Shown: piece by piece, positions 10,200-21,700 of the stretch | Layout: each line of letters begins with the position of its first letter | How positions within the stretch are numbered: position 1 is the stretch's first letter | Source of the DNA: Ligula intestinalis | Lineage: Eukaryota > Platyhelminthes > Cestoda > Diphyllobothriidea > Diphyllobothriidae | DNA length: 64,000 nt | Assembly: GCA_036362985.1 (NCBI GenBank) | Contig: JAYGXS010000008.1 | Location: 6,487,794-6,551,793, forward strand | Direction of reading: 5' to 3' | The notes under the pieces: model-generated | Databases searched by the model: none | What the model saw: only the letters and a program-made list of their open reading frames with translations | Told to the model about the DNA's origin: nothing | Position numbers and translations under genes: made by a program

Positions 10200-10920
10200 T
10201 AGCTAGTCCTGTTTCTCCATTAAGCCAGTGCATCTAAATACTTCGATAAGAGTTTTTAGTGTTATTTCGGAACCTGCGTTTAAAATGTTAACATTATTAT
10301 GGCAGGAATTTACTTTTTTCTAAAAGTCTATACCCCTTCTATATACCGTTGTTTTGACCTCGCCATTGTAAGTTCGCGTGACGAAGTTGATCAAGCTGCT
10401 GATCCCTTTCGTCTTCCGTCTTGGGTTGTACACCTGGAAATATCGAGTTGAGTATAAGCGGGGCTGTTGCAGGACAAATTCGTTTATTAAATCGGCGATT
10501 CAGGAGCCCGTCGGAGTTCCCTTGATCTGTTCATAACTCGCGCCTGCAAAAGTAAAATATATACCTTAGCAAAATTCGAACAGCCTCATGAGGTGTTTAT
10601 TTTTTAGGGAAAGTTGTGTTTCATCGTGAAGCTTCTCGAGCTTCCGGCCTGGATGTATCCTGCCCATAATTGGTGAAATGGACGTGAATAATGCGTTCAC
10701 GTCATAGGAAACTACCATTTCTTCTGATTGACTCCTTTGGCTACGAAGGTCTGCCATGAATTTGGAGGCTGAACGGCCTGAGACATCAGAGTTGTCTTGG
10801 AGACATTTTAGTCTGGAGTACATCCATTTTGCCAAATTGTGGGTAAGCGCAACGATTGGCCGCAAATAAACGTTTTGTTTATGGATCTTTGGCAGAACAT
10901 ATTAGCGAACCAGGGCAGCA
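10200..10920 (-). pseudogene. Penelope-like element reverse transcriptase fragment, internally deleted
   Basis: Minus-strand blocks are YVLPKIHK and YLRPIVAL (the PLE YGLPKIHKxxxPLRPIVS signature), then LAKWMYSRLKCLQDN, MVVSYDVNALFTSI (palm A), and YEQIKGTPTGS followed by an in-frame TGA where the family has P. The frame then continues IADLINEFVLQQ. The sequence next jumps to NGEVKTTVYRRGIDF, so the YxDD box and about 60 residues around it are deleted. The open part is 10566-10865. No endonuclease follows. The PLE identity is secure from the ordered motifs. The copy is dead. Confidence 0.85.
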
Positions 10921-10924
10921 TCTG

Positions 10925-11420
10925 TCGGAAACTACAAAGGAAAGTAAATACGAATTAAAAAATAAAGTTTCTGAAAGAAGATAAAAAACAGGATTCGTTA
11001 TTTAAATAATCCATTGTTTGTCAACAAACAAGCGCGGCATGATTAAAATATGAACGTACGATAATACTGGGAAAAAATAAATGAAATATGTCTAACTGAA
11101 GTGACACTTACTTAAGAACCTAAACTAAAGGAAGCTAAACTCACAAAATTAAAGAATACTTTTCAAATAACATAAAAATAGTAAAAAGTGAACTTCAATA
11201 TAAAAAGGTTTAATAACCAAATAAAATAACTTAAATCTAAGTTAATATGAATGCTAATTGAAGGTGTGTGTGGTGCTTTGCGCCGCAACCTTAAAATTCG
11301 ATCTCCAGAACCATTATTTGCACCTCAGGTAAGTTTAAGTACCTGATCTCTTTACCACCAACTTTTTTCAAAAATATGGAGAAGCTTAATAATGTATATG
11401 ATATGCGTCAGAAAAACATG
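10925..11420 (+). repeat. A-rich tract plus K-family-like end
   Basis: About 300 bp rich in AAACTAAA-like words is followed by GAAGGTGTGTGTGGTGC, a CGCCGC hairpin-like segment and a CACCTCAGGTAAGTTTAAGTA box. The same succession (A-rich tract, GAAGGTGTGxGxGGCGC, CCTCAxxTAAGTTGAAGTA) occurs at 22190-22700. The second half recurs at 37890, 61975 and, inverted, at 62860-62945 and 52310-52400. I treat it as a degraded copy of that dispersed family. Confidence 0.5.
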
Positions 11421-11504
11421 TCCAAATTTTTCAAACCCAGTAAATTATAAGTTGGGAAAAAATAAAAGTGCATTTCAGTGTTCAGTTGACCCAATTGAGA
11501 AAAA

Positions 11505-11590
11505 AACTCGTATCCTCAGTGGGACTCGAACTCACACAGCAAGCAAAAGGTCATTGAATACTCAAATTCTAAACCTTTAAATGATATCCA
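11505..11590 (-). repeat. tRNA-like sequence (possible tRNA-derived SINE or pseudogene)
   Basis: The minus strand contains GAGTTCGAGTCCCAC, a near-perfect Pol III B box. About 60 bp upstream lies TATCATTTAAAGG, a degenerate A box, with a GAAT/ATTC hairpin between them at the anticodon-arm position. The acceptor and D stems do not pair well, so this is not a working tRNA. It fits a tRNA pseudogene or SINE head. Confidence 0.35.
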
Positions 11591-12299
11591 CATCTATTAT
11601 TGATATAGGTCTCACTTGAACCCCTGAATTTTCGTTTCTTCCCACATGAGGTAGCATACTAGGAATGGGAGTACAGAATGCTAATATGCCTATGCACGAC
11701 AAGGAATCGGACGGAAGCTTCGGCACATAGAACGGGAAGACTACGCATCCGTCAGTTCAGAATGAAGAGGATGAGTGACGTGTTCAAGGATGCGATCAGC
11801 AAATTGCTTGACTTATCACAGTTGTCATTGTATTATGATATCAGCTTAAAAAGGTATGATACACAACGGCAGCTGATATGAGCATTCGGAGGATACGTTA
11901 AAAATGATCAGGTATTTTTTAAGTTAAGCTGGAAAAATTAACTGGAGAGCAGTGAATAGTGAGAAAGAGAATGCAGGCATCCATAAATTGCCAGATTAGA
12001 GATTGTGGTGTACGGAGTTTAATAAGGAGGCCGTAGATATGAAGATTAAATGACAGTTTCTATATCAGAGTTACACCAAGATACCCGAAACAGAATCCTT
12101 AATTGGGACGAAAGTCTATGGGTTCAGGATTGGGAAAGCGTCGCAATCGAAGAACACACTGTACTCATTTCTGGTGTTTTCGTAAAAGGCCATTTTCTGG
12201 CGACCATTCTGAGACGTGATCCAGGCCATTTTTCAGTACTTAAAGGTGAATTTGGCTTTTTAAAGGATGGCTGGCAACTATTTATTAGCATATTTCACT

Positions 12300-12560
12300 A
12301 ACAAACAGTCATCTGGCGATTGTAGGTCATCAGTGTGGAGGAAAAAGATGTTAGGGGATAATATAACCCCTTTATGAAGTCCACAGTTTTCGGGAAGGAC
12401 TATGGATTTTTGTTTGCCGTGCTGACAGTCCAGCTGGGACAGCCACATGCAGATACTTTATCAAGTAGAAGAAGAAGATGGCGCGAGATAATATTAAGGG
12501 CTGTGGAGTAGTCAAGAAGAGCGCATGCGTATGCGTGGCAGCCCTCACCTTAGTCTGTTA
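12300..12560 (-). pseudogene. Non-LTR retrotransposon RT fragment
   Basis: On the minus strand ALLDYSTALNIISRHLLL is the palm-A region of non-LTR RTs (usually LDYSKAFNTI). It is followed by SACGCPSWT and then, in another frame, CGLHKGVILSPNIFFLHTDD, the GVPQGxVLSPLLFxLYTND block. At least two frame changes and stops occur over 85 codons. It is a different, more diverged lineage than the element at 244-1290. Open frames on the plus strand here (for example 12050-12301) show no domain and are probably incidental. Confidence 0.6.
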
Positions 12561-13139
12561 GGGCAGAATGGACTACCAGATCAACAGCGCCTAGTGGCAG
12601 CTTGAAAAAATATACACTGATGCCATTTTTACGGATCCTTTGCGGTGGCATTAATGTTGGTCCACCATTCCGTTGGAAACCGAATAACAGCTTGTGGTGC
12701 AAATGTGAATCGAAATTAAATAGGAGAAGAAAAGCAGGAATTGGTATGACTCAATCTGGGCTCCGACACCACTCTCGGTATGGCAGTTTCCATGACAACA
12801 GAAAGCTAAATCTGGCGTTTGACATGCAATGCGCTGCAATGTTGCACGACGCATACTGCAAAATGGTGCGAGGGGACGCGTCCAATTTGCAGGTGACTCA
12901 GAAGTACAGTAGTCTAGCAGGGTAACGGCACCTATATTGTCAAGGGCAGTGAGCGCAGTTACGTGCAGTTAAACGAAAATGCAACAAAAGAGGGGAGGCA
13001 CGTGAGCAGTAGGATATTTGAACCCAGTTCTGGTGCAAGCTGGCATCGAATGTTTCGTTTTTTCTCCCTCCGAATGCCAGGATCCAAAATTGAATTGTAC
13101 CACTGAGTGCACATGTATGGATTATTGTAGATAGAATAT

Positions 13140-14480
13140 GTTAGAAGTTTAATTTAGGGCCCAAAGCCGCATTTTGGAACCCTATCCTTATGTAATAAGG
13201 GACCAATGGTAGCAAAAATTGTCTAGGTTGGTCCTTACAAACAAAAGAAACTGTAAATAAAAAAATGGAACATGTGAAATTATAAAAAAACAGAAATAAT
13301 ATTTTTAAATCGTTTAATGTTTAGCAGCAAAAACTTTAAACCAAAAATAAATGCACAACAATGCAAATGTCGGGAACTGCTTAAGCTTTTGAACTAACGC
13401 AAAAAACTACGAATTTCCGAGAGAAGAGTTAAGTAAAAGGAAGAAAATAAAACCTCATGCCACGAATAAATATAAACCTAACCTATAAAGTAAACTAAAG
13501 CTATAGTATGCTAACTAAAAAAGGTAAACTAAAATTAGCCCAACCAAAAAACATAAATGAATCCCTAAAACATAATTTTGAACTAAAAACTGAAGTAAAA
13601 TATAAATAATTTAAATAACCAATCTAACTACATTAACTAAGAGTTCATTGTTGAACTATTAGCTCGTCAAAGAAACTGCATTTGGACAATAAATCTTAAA
13701 CTGACATAAATATATTAAAATAAAGCGTAATTAAACTAATTAAACTGAGGCTAACTCAAGTACAGTAAACTTAGGAACCAAACTAAAAGATAATCAAAAT
13801 TTGAAAAAAACTAATAAAAGTTCATAATAAAATAACAACTGCACTAAAACTAAACAGAATAACAAAAAAATAATTCAATACGGATCGCGTTATTGTTTAT
13901 AAAGATAAGATTTTTCAAATAATATTTGGTACTTAATTAAACTTGCACCAAAAGTGGTAATTATTAGGGTTCAAATATTAGGTTACACTATGATCAATCT
14001 TTTACTACCAAATTATTCTTCGAATCAACGTGACTGCGTCACTCCAGGTTAGGGATATGTTAACCAAGAACACAAGCAAATGACTTGTACCTGACTTCTT
14101 CTATGGCCTGATATTTACCTTCAAATTTTTGAGGAGTGCCAGTGATATAGGCTTTGGTGAATTTGTGTATTTCTCAGGCGGCAGCCGTATTATTTCCTGT
14201 TTAAAGCACAAATTCAAGCACCTTGAATTCTGAAGGAGGATTAAGGGAATGTGTGTTAAACATATGTGCTGTTCGTTAACGATCCAAATCGTTACGATTA
14301 CTCGACTACCTTATATTTCTAGCCAAATTTTTATAAGCATATAACTAGTGAAATTGCTAATTTTACCTCTTACGGCCATTATTTACAATGACATATTTTT
14401 GGGTAAGATATCTGGCTCAATAATAGGTTTCATTTGATGGCATTGGCAGACCGATCGCGGGGGGGGGGGTTAAGTGAGTT
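13140..14480. other. A/T-rich low-complexity stretch, no gene seen
   Basis: From 13240 to about 13920 the plus strand is dominated by A with recurring CTAAACT and AAACTAAAA words, like the tracts at 10925-11250 and 22200-22480. No frame encodes a recognisable protein. A 10-G run lies at about 14460. Confidence 0.4.
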
Positions 14481-14499
14481 ACACCCTAGCAACTGCGAT

Positions 14500-14640
14500 C
14501 TTTAAACCATGGTTCTTTAGAAGAGAATAATTCGGTAGAAGCTAGTGTTGTAGGAAGAGTCTATTCTATATACAAAGGAATGGAGAATAATCAGAAAGTA
14601 TTTTGACTTCAAACCACACGAACAACTAGGAGATGAGCCG
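14500..14640 (+). repeat. R-family short dispersed repeat, partial
   Basis: It matches the R consensus seen at 38520, 54215, 56500, 56700, 57700 and 58190: GGTTCTTTAGAAGAGAATAA, then GTCTATTCTATATACA, then AAGGAATGGAGAATAATCAG. It is AT-shifted and truncated relative to the cluster at 52-58 kb. Confidence 0.5.
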
Positions 14641-14999
14641 GCTCCTAAGTGCGGGTTGGACCACAGGCATCCCAACGGCCAGCGTGAGCGGTCAATTTCT
14701 GGGTCGACCTTGACGTTTTTTGGCCAGGCAGATTGCGTCGGCCTATGCGTGCAGGCGTGTTATTCGTTGCCAGGGGCCAGGGGCTGTCTCTATAACAGCA
14801 GCAGTGAGCGTTGGCAAAGTTTGCTTGGACGCGACCTTATCACGACATCCAAACCAACCGATTGTTGGTTTCAAAATACTATTGTTTTTGCGTTACTGTT
14901 GGTTGCAGTCGACTAGCAAACTAACACGTAACGAACTCTCCCATGACTTAGAACTCGGTCACGTCTGCACACCAATGACTACTTTATTCTCGACAATTA

Positions 15000-15190
15000 G
15001 TTCCCGACCGACCGCACAATTACATGTGGGTGATAACTCATCTTCCTCACTGACCACACAATCAGATGCGGGTGACGATTCTGGACTATCACCTTACCCA
15101 CTATATAAGCTTCTATCAGCCATCATTTTGAGTTAACTGTTTTGTAAAATTTACATTCAGCTGACGATGACCTACTGTGCCAGCGTTGAA
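15000..15190 (+). promoter_or_regulatory. LTR-like promoter region, probably of a Penelope-like element
   Basis: Two 30-bp direct copies (starting at 15010 and 15052: GACCxCACAATxAxATGxGG) precede TATATAAG at 15102. About 60 bp further on lies CTGACGATGA (about 15161). The same TATA-to-CTGANGA arrangement with about 60-bp spacing appears at 40671 and 40732. PLEs carry LTR-like ends with promoter activity, and this fits such an end, but no PLE frame is attached here. Confidence 0.35.
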
Positions 15191-15199
15191 CATTGACAA

Positions 15200-16500
15200 A
15201 ATAGACCACTGTTTCTCAAACAGCTCTGTCTATCGAATGGTATTTCTCGGGATGCCGATTTTCCAGTTCATGCGTTATTCTCTATGTCTATATATGGGCC
15301 AGTAGAGGAATAACCGAAAACAATTGATTTTCCCAATCTTTCAACAGCATTGTGGCCGAAATCATTCAACAGACGTCCTACTGCAAAAATCCCAAAATAT
15401 ATGCTTTAAATAATTACATCAGTGCTATGGGCTTTTCAAAGGAGTGATCATCGAATACAGAAGGTCCCCCAAGTCAGAAGTCAGGTAAGACCGATTAATT
15501 AGAAAAAATATACTGTGAGAAAAGAGCTACAGAAGGGAGCTGCTCACACTTCAAAGGTCACTTGTTATGTCTGTACCAGTCAGCCAGCCAGTAAAAGGTG
15601 CACGGCGATTGGCATCAAGCTAGCTTGGCCAAAAGAGTCAGGATGCAAAGCACCGACCCGACCGAAAGGCGACCGCGTTGGCGGCCCTGTAGCGAGTTGG
15701 CTGTATGTGCACGCGGCATCAAAGAAGATTTGACGGCGTAGGGGTTGATCATAAGAACCTGGGAGATCCCAGCATCGTGAAGTTCGGTGTGACCTTTGAT
15801 ATCCAGATAGAAAAACGACTTCAACAGACGCTGTTCTACAGTCAGGCACAAGGAGGTGTTTATAATTGAATTGAATGATTCATTTTATATATTTTAAATT
15901 ATTTTAGGGGTAAATCAAATAATTGAGTCGAACCACCTACGCTACGTTGTCCCAACCGGACGCTATACAGTAAATCACAATGGGTCCAAATTATCAACCA
16001 TCCTACTGCAAAGTATGAAATCAACTTATTCTCAGTAGCACTCAATGTTTCAATCCAGGATTTCTGAAGGGGATAAATTTAAAAAAGAGTTCCTGCTATT
16101 GCTTTCTGTACAAGTCTCTGTTGAGGAATCCGCGACATATATCGGAACATCAGGTGAGCAAAATTATTGTCCCAGCGATTGAATTCTCTTCGTTTCCTCA
16201 GTTAATCTAGATTTAAAAACCCAAGTCTAACAAACGTAGCATTTGCATATACCACGTTACACGTGTGCCATAATAAAAAGTGCGATAGACAAGCAAAAGT
16301 AAAGCTATACAATAATGACATATCAGAAAGTAAAGGTTAAGAAGGTTGGTTTAGAGTTCACTTTTTTAAATGCGTAGAGAGTTGAGCGAAAAGCAGATGA
16401 CGCAGAGAGTAAATAATGTTTATGTTTTGTAGCACGATATGCTTGCGACAATGTTGGGCTAAATATGGTCCCAGTTAATCTTGAGGTCTGGAAAATACCC
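15200..16500. other. No gene recognised
   Basis: Open frames on both strands around 15515-15850 overlap each other and show no known motif. The remainder is AT-rich with frequent stops. I see no repeat linking it clearly to other parts of the window. Confidence 0.3.
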
Positions 16501-16509
16501 CTTTTCGTA

Positions 16510-18560
16510 ATCACAAGGTGTGTTTAGTTTGCCGTCATAAGCATACGCTAGCAGCGCCTCATGGGCTCCCTATATACGATTTAAAGCGCTTGGTGGCGTC
16601 TTATATGTGACTGCTACCAGCATTGTGGTCAAAATTTTACTGGAGATTAACTTTGCTTACTTTATTAATCGGTGTTTTGGCAGAGTTCAATTATTGACGA
16701 CATAAAATTTCGAAACCTCTTATTCAACTGCAGACGATCATCTTCCGTGATTTGCAGAGGCCGCTGTAATACGAGGAAGAAAATCAGAACTCTGTAAGCA
16801 GCTGAATCATGCGATCCATTTCGCATTGTCGTGGAAATGATGGGTAAACGCATCCTTGTCACGCATCCTTGTCGTTCTTAGGACTGCCTGCTACCCTGTC
16901 CCCCACCCTAACACTTCCCTCCCTTTCACCACGTTCTGCAGGTTTTTATGAACAGGAACTGCCCTCAAAATGCACCCACATCTATGACTAACTGTTTTTA
17001 CCCGTTTTACCTGCCATTTTTTACCATTTAATTTGACAACGGTTGGCTGCAGTTGAATAAGATTTCAATTGATCACCTGACTACAATGTTAATGAGGAAA
17101 CTTCCACCATGACCGTCGAGTTGTTTTACAGCTGCATCGAGTAATTGTGCTTTTGCATGACTGGCAAGTATCCAACGGATTCGTCAACGCAGATGCCTAT
17201 TGTTATAACCAATTCTGTTCCTGTGTCAACACCGGTTATTTTCCCCAAGTAACGTGTAAGGAAGAGAAGGCAAAAAAAGGTAGCAGCTCAAACTTTACTG
17301 TCAGTTGCACTCCTACATCAATTTTGTTTCCTGTGTGTCTAGCAGCTTGCCTTCTGTGGTCGGTCTCGCTTCGGCAGCAGTCTCTCGTCCAGAAAAACAG
17401 AGTGTCCTGTCGTCGGCAGCGTATCCAACAACAGAGTCCCTGTTCTGCTCACAGCCTCGCTATTTAAGGGGCAGTAGTCATCGCTCCCCATTGGCTCTCC
17501 ATGGGTGGTCGAAGGCGCTCGCTAATGCGCGCCAGTGCATCTGTCCTCAGCATGGCCTTACTGAGAGCAGTCCCGCGTGCGCATAACGCCTTGGACTCCT
17601 CGCGTGGTTTCTGCCGTTGAAACTTGCGTGATCTTGCCCTTTCTGTATGCGCCGGACTGGCCTGTTCGCGCACCTATGTTCCGGCATGACCTCGGATGTC
17701 TGTCTGTCTAAATGACGTGCTCGGTCATTCTAACACCTATATGGGTGCTCGCTGACAGGATACTGTAACCGGGAGGACCACTGCCACGGGAGGATGCGGA
17801 TGGAGTCCTTAACCGAATCTGGTGCAGTTGTGGACGAAACAACTAGGTCGGGGAAACTGGGAGACTACTCCGGACGCGAATGGCCGAGCATGCAGCGGCG
17901 GTGAGGCAGAAAGACGCCAACTCCTAGGTTGCAGCTCACTCGACGGGAAGCGGCCATATTTAAGGTTTAGCGAGGGCTTGCTTTCCGCGAGAGGTGACAA
18001 CCGTGTAAGCCGTGGGCTGCTTGAGTCGTGGTTCTCAGGCCCACTGTCAATCAACATATGCAACGAATTGCCGTTTCCATACTGCATATTGAGTCGTTGT
18101 CGGATCTAGCGAATCAGTCACGTGGGAAGGGCTGGGCCTAGCAACAAATCTAACGACAGTGAAAATAAGCGTCGCGCAAGTATTAAGCTCGTACCCAACA
18201 GGGATGATGCAATAGCGGCTATTAATGGCTCGAACGCGAAGTGCCAAGCCATCATCGCACCAATTACGACCCCAACGGTCAATGCATTAGCGGATAATTA
18301 TAGTACGCATACGGATGGCCGCTACAAACTCTAACTATCGCATTTATAGCCCCAAACTGTGCAGGTCTCACATCATTCCAAGGTCACCTATGAAATTATT
18401 GGTCCAGTGATCGCACCTTCTTTTTCTGAACTGCCTCATGGAACTGGCATATTCGCTCCTATCGGCAGTTTTCTCTTATTTCTGTACTGTCGAATTGTAT
18501 AGTAAACACTGTTTACAGCATTGACTAACAAATAAATCACCAACTACTGGGGTTTAGTAA
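16510..18560 (+). mobile_element. Penelope-like element 3' end and flank, copy P1
   Basis: P1 aligns with copy P2 at 19880-21050. Shared points are CCTATATACGATTT (about 16570 and 19931), GTGTTTTGG with AGAGTTCAATTA (about 16672 and 20061), TTGTGCTTTTGCATGACT (about 17145 and 20138), and the coding and 3' regions. P1 is longer because of extra sequence at about 16690-17040 and 17210-17740. The coding part ends at 18334, followed by untranslated sequence matching P2 up to the AACAAATAAAT segment near 18530. It is a dead element fragment repeated in tandem with P2. Confidence 0.65.
17822..18334 (+). pseudogene. PLE GIY-YIG endonuclease C-terminal fragment (P1)
   Basis: The plus-strand frame contains RGDNRVSRGLLESWFSGPLS and INICNELPFPY, the closing region of PLE endonucleases (usually ExWxSGPxSINRxxELPxxY). 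A TAG at 18107-18109 interrupts it. The frame resumes with HVGRAGPSNKSND, then NRDDAIAAINGSNAK, and ends at 18334. P2 encodes the same tail (NRDDAIAAINDSEAN), showing that the post-stop part is truly coding in origin. The GIY and YIG boxes themselves are not visible upstream, so the domain is truncated. Confidence 0.65.
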
Positions 18561-18654
18561 TGCACCCCTTCCAGGATGCCTCGAGATCATGAGCAGACAG
18601 TGACAATTGGTGTCGCGATGCAGCAGAGTGACGAGACTATTGTTTAAATGAACT

Positions 18655-18860
18655 ACTTGGGGGGTGGACACTCCCCTCCTCCCCCCTGCTCCCCCTTTTG
18701 ATCTCTTAACAGTTCCCCCCCCATTGAATACCGTTGATTGGTTGCTTAAACTTTTACTAACTCTACGCCTTTATATTATTGTACCCGCCTGATGATAAAT
18801 TAATCGGAAACGTTCGTTCGCCTATCTTGACTTCTTGAATACTATTTAATTACAAGGAAA
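18655..18860 (+). repeat. HB-family repeat (single arm)
   Basis: A C-rich stretch ending CCCCCCCATTGAATA is followed by ACCGTTGATTGGTTGCTTAAA, CTAACTCTACGCC, CTGATGATAAATTAATCGGA and CGTTCGCCTATCTTGACTT. The same series occurs at 29080-29280 in reverse orientation and as both arms of the palindrome at 22858-23190. It carries CTGATGA and GAAAC boxes separated by 11 nt, but no convincing stem lies between them. Confidence 0.55.
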
Positions 18861-18959
18861 TTATCGATATGCTGAAAAATGCAAATAATTTGGGTGCAAA
18901 CTACATAACTGGACACTCTCTCATAGCCAGCATTACCCTACTTTATATTCTCACAACCC

Positions 18960-19880
18960 CAACCACCATAAATGATTCTACAACCCAAACCTACCTTGCC
19001 CACACTGATATCACATAAGCACTTCAGCCTTGGGCCTGGTTGATCATTTTTAAAAGCCTTCACACCGAAATCGGCGGACCGCTATCACAAGCACCGCGCC
19101 CGTCTCAACTACCCGCACTATTCATGTACGATAACGCACATCGCTTGAGCTGATTATGCCACAATACGCGCCTTAATACAAGTCGCCCACTCTCATAATC
19201 AGCAGGTTCGTGAAATATGATCACACCCAACTCCACAGATCACGCAATTCCTAGCAATATCTTTCACCTTAGAAGGAAATATGATGTTCAGATTCTTCAT
19301 CGGATGGGGCTTCTGCTGCATATGGGTGTAGAAGCTTCGTCTGTACATCGGAAACGGAGGTGGGAGTGGTGAGCGAATGGGCTGATAATCCGCAAATGTG
19401 CTTAAACTCTTGTTTTCGTTAGCGACAGTTCACTGCGTTGCATCTGCTTGTTCTAGCCTTCATGCAGCCTTCGTCAGTGTCTGCCTCCCCTTGCTTCAGC
19501 GTTCGCTGTGGCTTGTTGGAGCACGCGGTGCCCATCTTCAAAATCGACGTGGGAAATGTCGTGTGTAGGAGCCTGCCCCCAGCCCAACCACGCTGACTCA
19601 TCCTGCCCTAGTCTCTCAGGACTTACATTTAGGTGTGATAAATTATCCACTCCGCGCGCTGTCGGACCTTCTAACTTTATCGATTGACTCGCCGTTTGAA
19701 AATAGTGTAAGCTTGAAGTCAATCGATACTGCCGCTTCATCTAATTGGTTGAGGGGGAGAGAGCATACATCACGGCAAGCAAGACTACACCTTTTCACAT
19801 ACTCAGCTGGCCTGTGTATGCAGAACTTTCTTCCAACACTGGAAGCGAACCCCTTTTTTGCAATCAGAAGATTTGGTTGA
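18960..19880 (+). repeat. PLE-associated flank, copy 1 (matches 21090-21700)
   Basis: Shared segments include CGCCTTAATACAAGTC (about 19170 and 21268), ATGATCACxCCCAAC (about 19216 and 21332), then ATCGATTGACTCGCC, GTGTAAGCTT and AGTCAATCGAT (19679-19729 versus 21508-21558), and GAGAGCATACATCA. A third, inverted copy of the last part lies at 48530-48660. These are non-coding parts of the same tandemly repeated PLE. Short frames over it have no domain. Confidence 0.55.
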
Positions 19881-21050
19881 TTTGCCGTGGCAAGCAACCG
19901 CTGGAAAAGGAACCAATAATGCCTCCTGGGAACCCTATATACGATTTTAAGTGCCTGGGGACGTCTACTCCGTGGCTGCTACTATAATTGTAGTCAAGAT
20001 TTCACTGGAGATCAACTTTGCTGTGGAACCAGATGATAGGTAGGCTTACCTTATTAAAAGGTGTTTTGGAAGAGTTCAATTAATCACCTGACGTAAAAGT
20101 GAACAAGGAACCTTCCACCGCGACCAGCTGGGTTGGTGATTGTGCTTTTGCATGACTAGCGATTATACAAATGATTCCTCTGCGCAGATGTGCCTGTGAG
20201 AGCTCGCTGAAAGGGTCCTGTAAACGAAATAACCACTGCCACGACAGGAAACAGCTGGTTTCGTTTACCGGATCTGGTGCAGGTGTGGAAAAAACAACTA
20301 TGTCGGAGAATTCAGATGATTTATCCAGACACGAACGGCTAGGAACGTAGCAGCGGTGAGGAGTAAAGACGCTTACTTCCAGATTGCAGCTCACTCGACG
20401 GGACCCAGCCATAGCTGCAAGTTTAACAGGGACAGAGGTGACAACCACGTGAGCCACGCACTGCTCAAGTCATGGTTCTCAGGCCCGCAGTCAATCAACA
20501 GATGGAACGAATTGTCGTTCCTGTACTGTATACTGAGTCATTGTCCGAGCAGGAGAGTCACTCACGTGGGAAGGGTTGGACGCAGCAACAACTGTGACGA
20601 CAACGAACGTAACTGTCGCACATTTATCAAGCTCGGATCCAACAGGGACGATGCAATTGCGGCAATTAATGACTCAGAAGCGAACTTTCGAGCGATCACC
20701 ACACCAGTTGCAACACCAAGCAGTGAATACAGGAGCTGACAATTACAGTGCGCATGTGGCTGGCCCCTAAGATCTGTAAATACCGCGCAGTCTCTGCATT
20801 TATCCCCTCATCTGTGCATGTCTCATAAGATTCCATGGGAAGCTATGATTAAGGATCTTCGACAGTATCCAGAACGACTGGAAAATAAAATCAATGTTCC
20901 ATTAATAACATCTTCTTCTTCTTCTGAACTGCCTCCCTGAACTCCTATATTCGCCACCATCGACAGTTTTGTGAAATATCTTTACTGGTTTACTGCACAG
21001 TGAACACTGTCTACAACAATTCTTTACAAATAAATTCAGAAACCAATTAA
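19880..21050 (+). mobile_element. Penelope-like element 3' end and flank, copy P2
   Basis: This is the tandem partner of P1 (16510-18560) without P1's extra insertions. The coding portion is 20356-20739. After it comes a shared 3' region with TTCTTTTTCTGAACTGCC-like sequence (about 20915, with CTT repeats here) and ACACTGTxTACAxCA near 21005. P1 and P2 are separated by the non-coding flank, so the tandem unit is about 2.2-3.4 kb. Confidence 0.65.
20356..20739 (+). pseudogene. PLE GIY-YIG endonuclease C-terminal fragment (P2)
   Basis: This open frame starts at an ATG only by chance. The protein contains IAAHSTGPSHSCKF (the ATHxxxxGHxFxF endonuclease region), RGDNHVSHALLKSWFSGPQS, INRWNELSF and the tail NRDDAIAAINDSEAN, ending TAA-free until 20737-20739. 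It matches the P1 frame across the stop present there. Compared with P1, about 25 residues are missing between CKFNR and RGDN. It is truncated at its N-terminus and not functional as an endonuclease. Confidence 0.65.
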
Positions 21051-21089
21051 GTTGACTAATAAACAAAGATTATTTCTAAATATTTACTT

Positions 21090-21700
21090 ATAATTAATCT
21101 AGCAACTCTCTCAAAGCCGTTACTATTGTAACATATATTCCCACCACCACCACCATCCATCACGCAGCGACCGATGGACATGTGTCCTGAGCACTGCATC
21201 TGCCCTAACTGCACTGCCAACGCACATTGACAACACGAACAGCGCGTGGGCCAAGTAGTTCGCATGCGCCTTAATACAAGTCTGCGGTAGAAGATTGCTG
21301 ACTCCCTTGCACTCACCTGCACGTACACAAAACATGATCACGCCCAACAGCGCTCATCACGCGATTCCTATCGCCAATTGTCACGTTAGATCCTCAGATC
21401 CTTCATCGTGTGCCTCATTTCGTCTGCTGTATCTGTGTGTAGGCGGCTGCCGCCCAGCGCAACTGCGCTGACTTATTCCTTCCTTTGAATCATCCATTCC
21501 ACGCGCTATCGATTGACTCGCCACTTGATAAGTGTGTAAGCTTAAAGTCAATCGATTCTTCCGCTGCATCTGATTGGTTGAAGGTAAGAGAGAGCATACA
21601 TCAAGGCAGGCAAGGCTACACAATAGTTCACCTTTTTCATATACTCAACTGGCTTTTGTATGCAGCGCTTGGCAACAGCTATCGTTAGGCTTTTTCGGCT
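21090..21700 (+). repeat. PLE-associated flank, copy 2
   Basis: Partner of 18960-19880. It contains a CCACCACCACCACCATCC microrepeat at about 21148 and the conserved inverted repeat ATCGATTGACT...AGTCAATCGAT at 21508-21558. It ends near GCAGCGCTTGGCAACAGCTA. No protein domain is seen on either strand. Confidence 0.5.

Noticed and set aside
12602..12925. 107-codon plus-strand frame
   Set aside because: It looks like antisense to degraded non-LTR retroelement sequence and shows no recognisable domain in its own frame.
15580..15849. Overlapping open frames on both strands near 15.5-15.85 kb
   Set aside because: Three frames overlap the same DNA because stops are sparse in a GC-richer patch. 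None shows a known motif or repeat-supported conservation.
15915..15960. Possible tRNA B box (GGTTCGACTC on the minus strand)
   Set aside because: No A box at a proper distance and no anticodon arm. Pairing of the T stem fails.
18788..18830. CTGATGA and GAAAC boxes in HB repeats as hammerhead ribozymes
   Set aside because: The 10-11 nt between the boxes cannot form a stable stem II in any of the copies, so the boxes are probably fortuitous.
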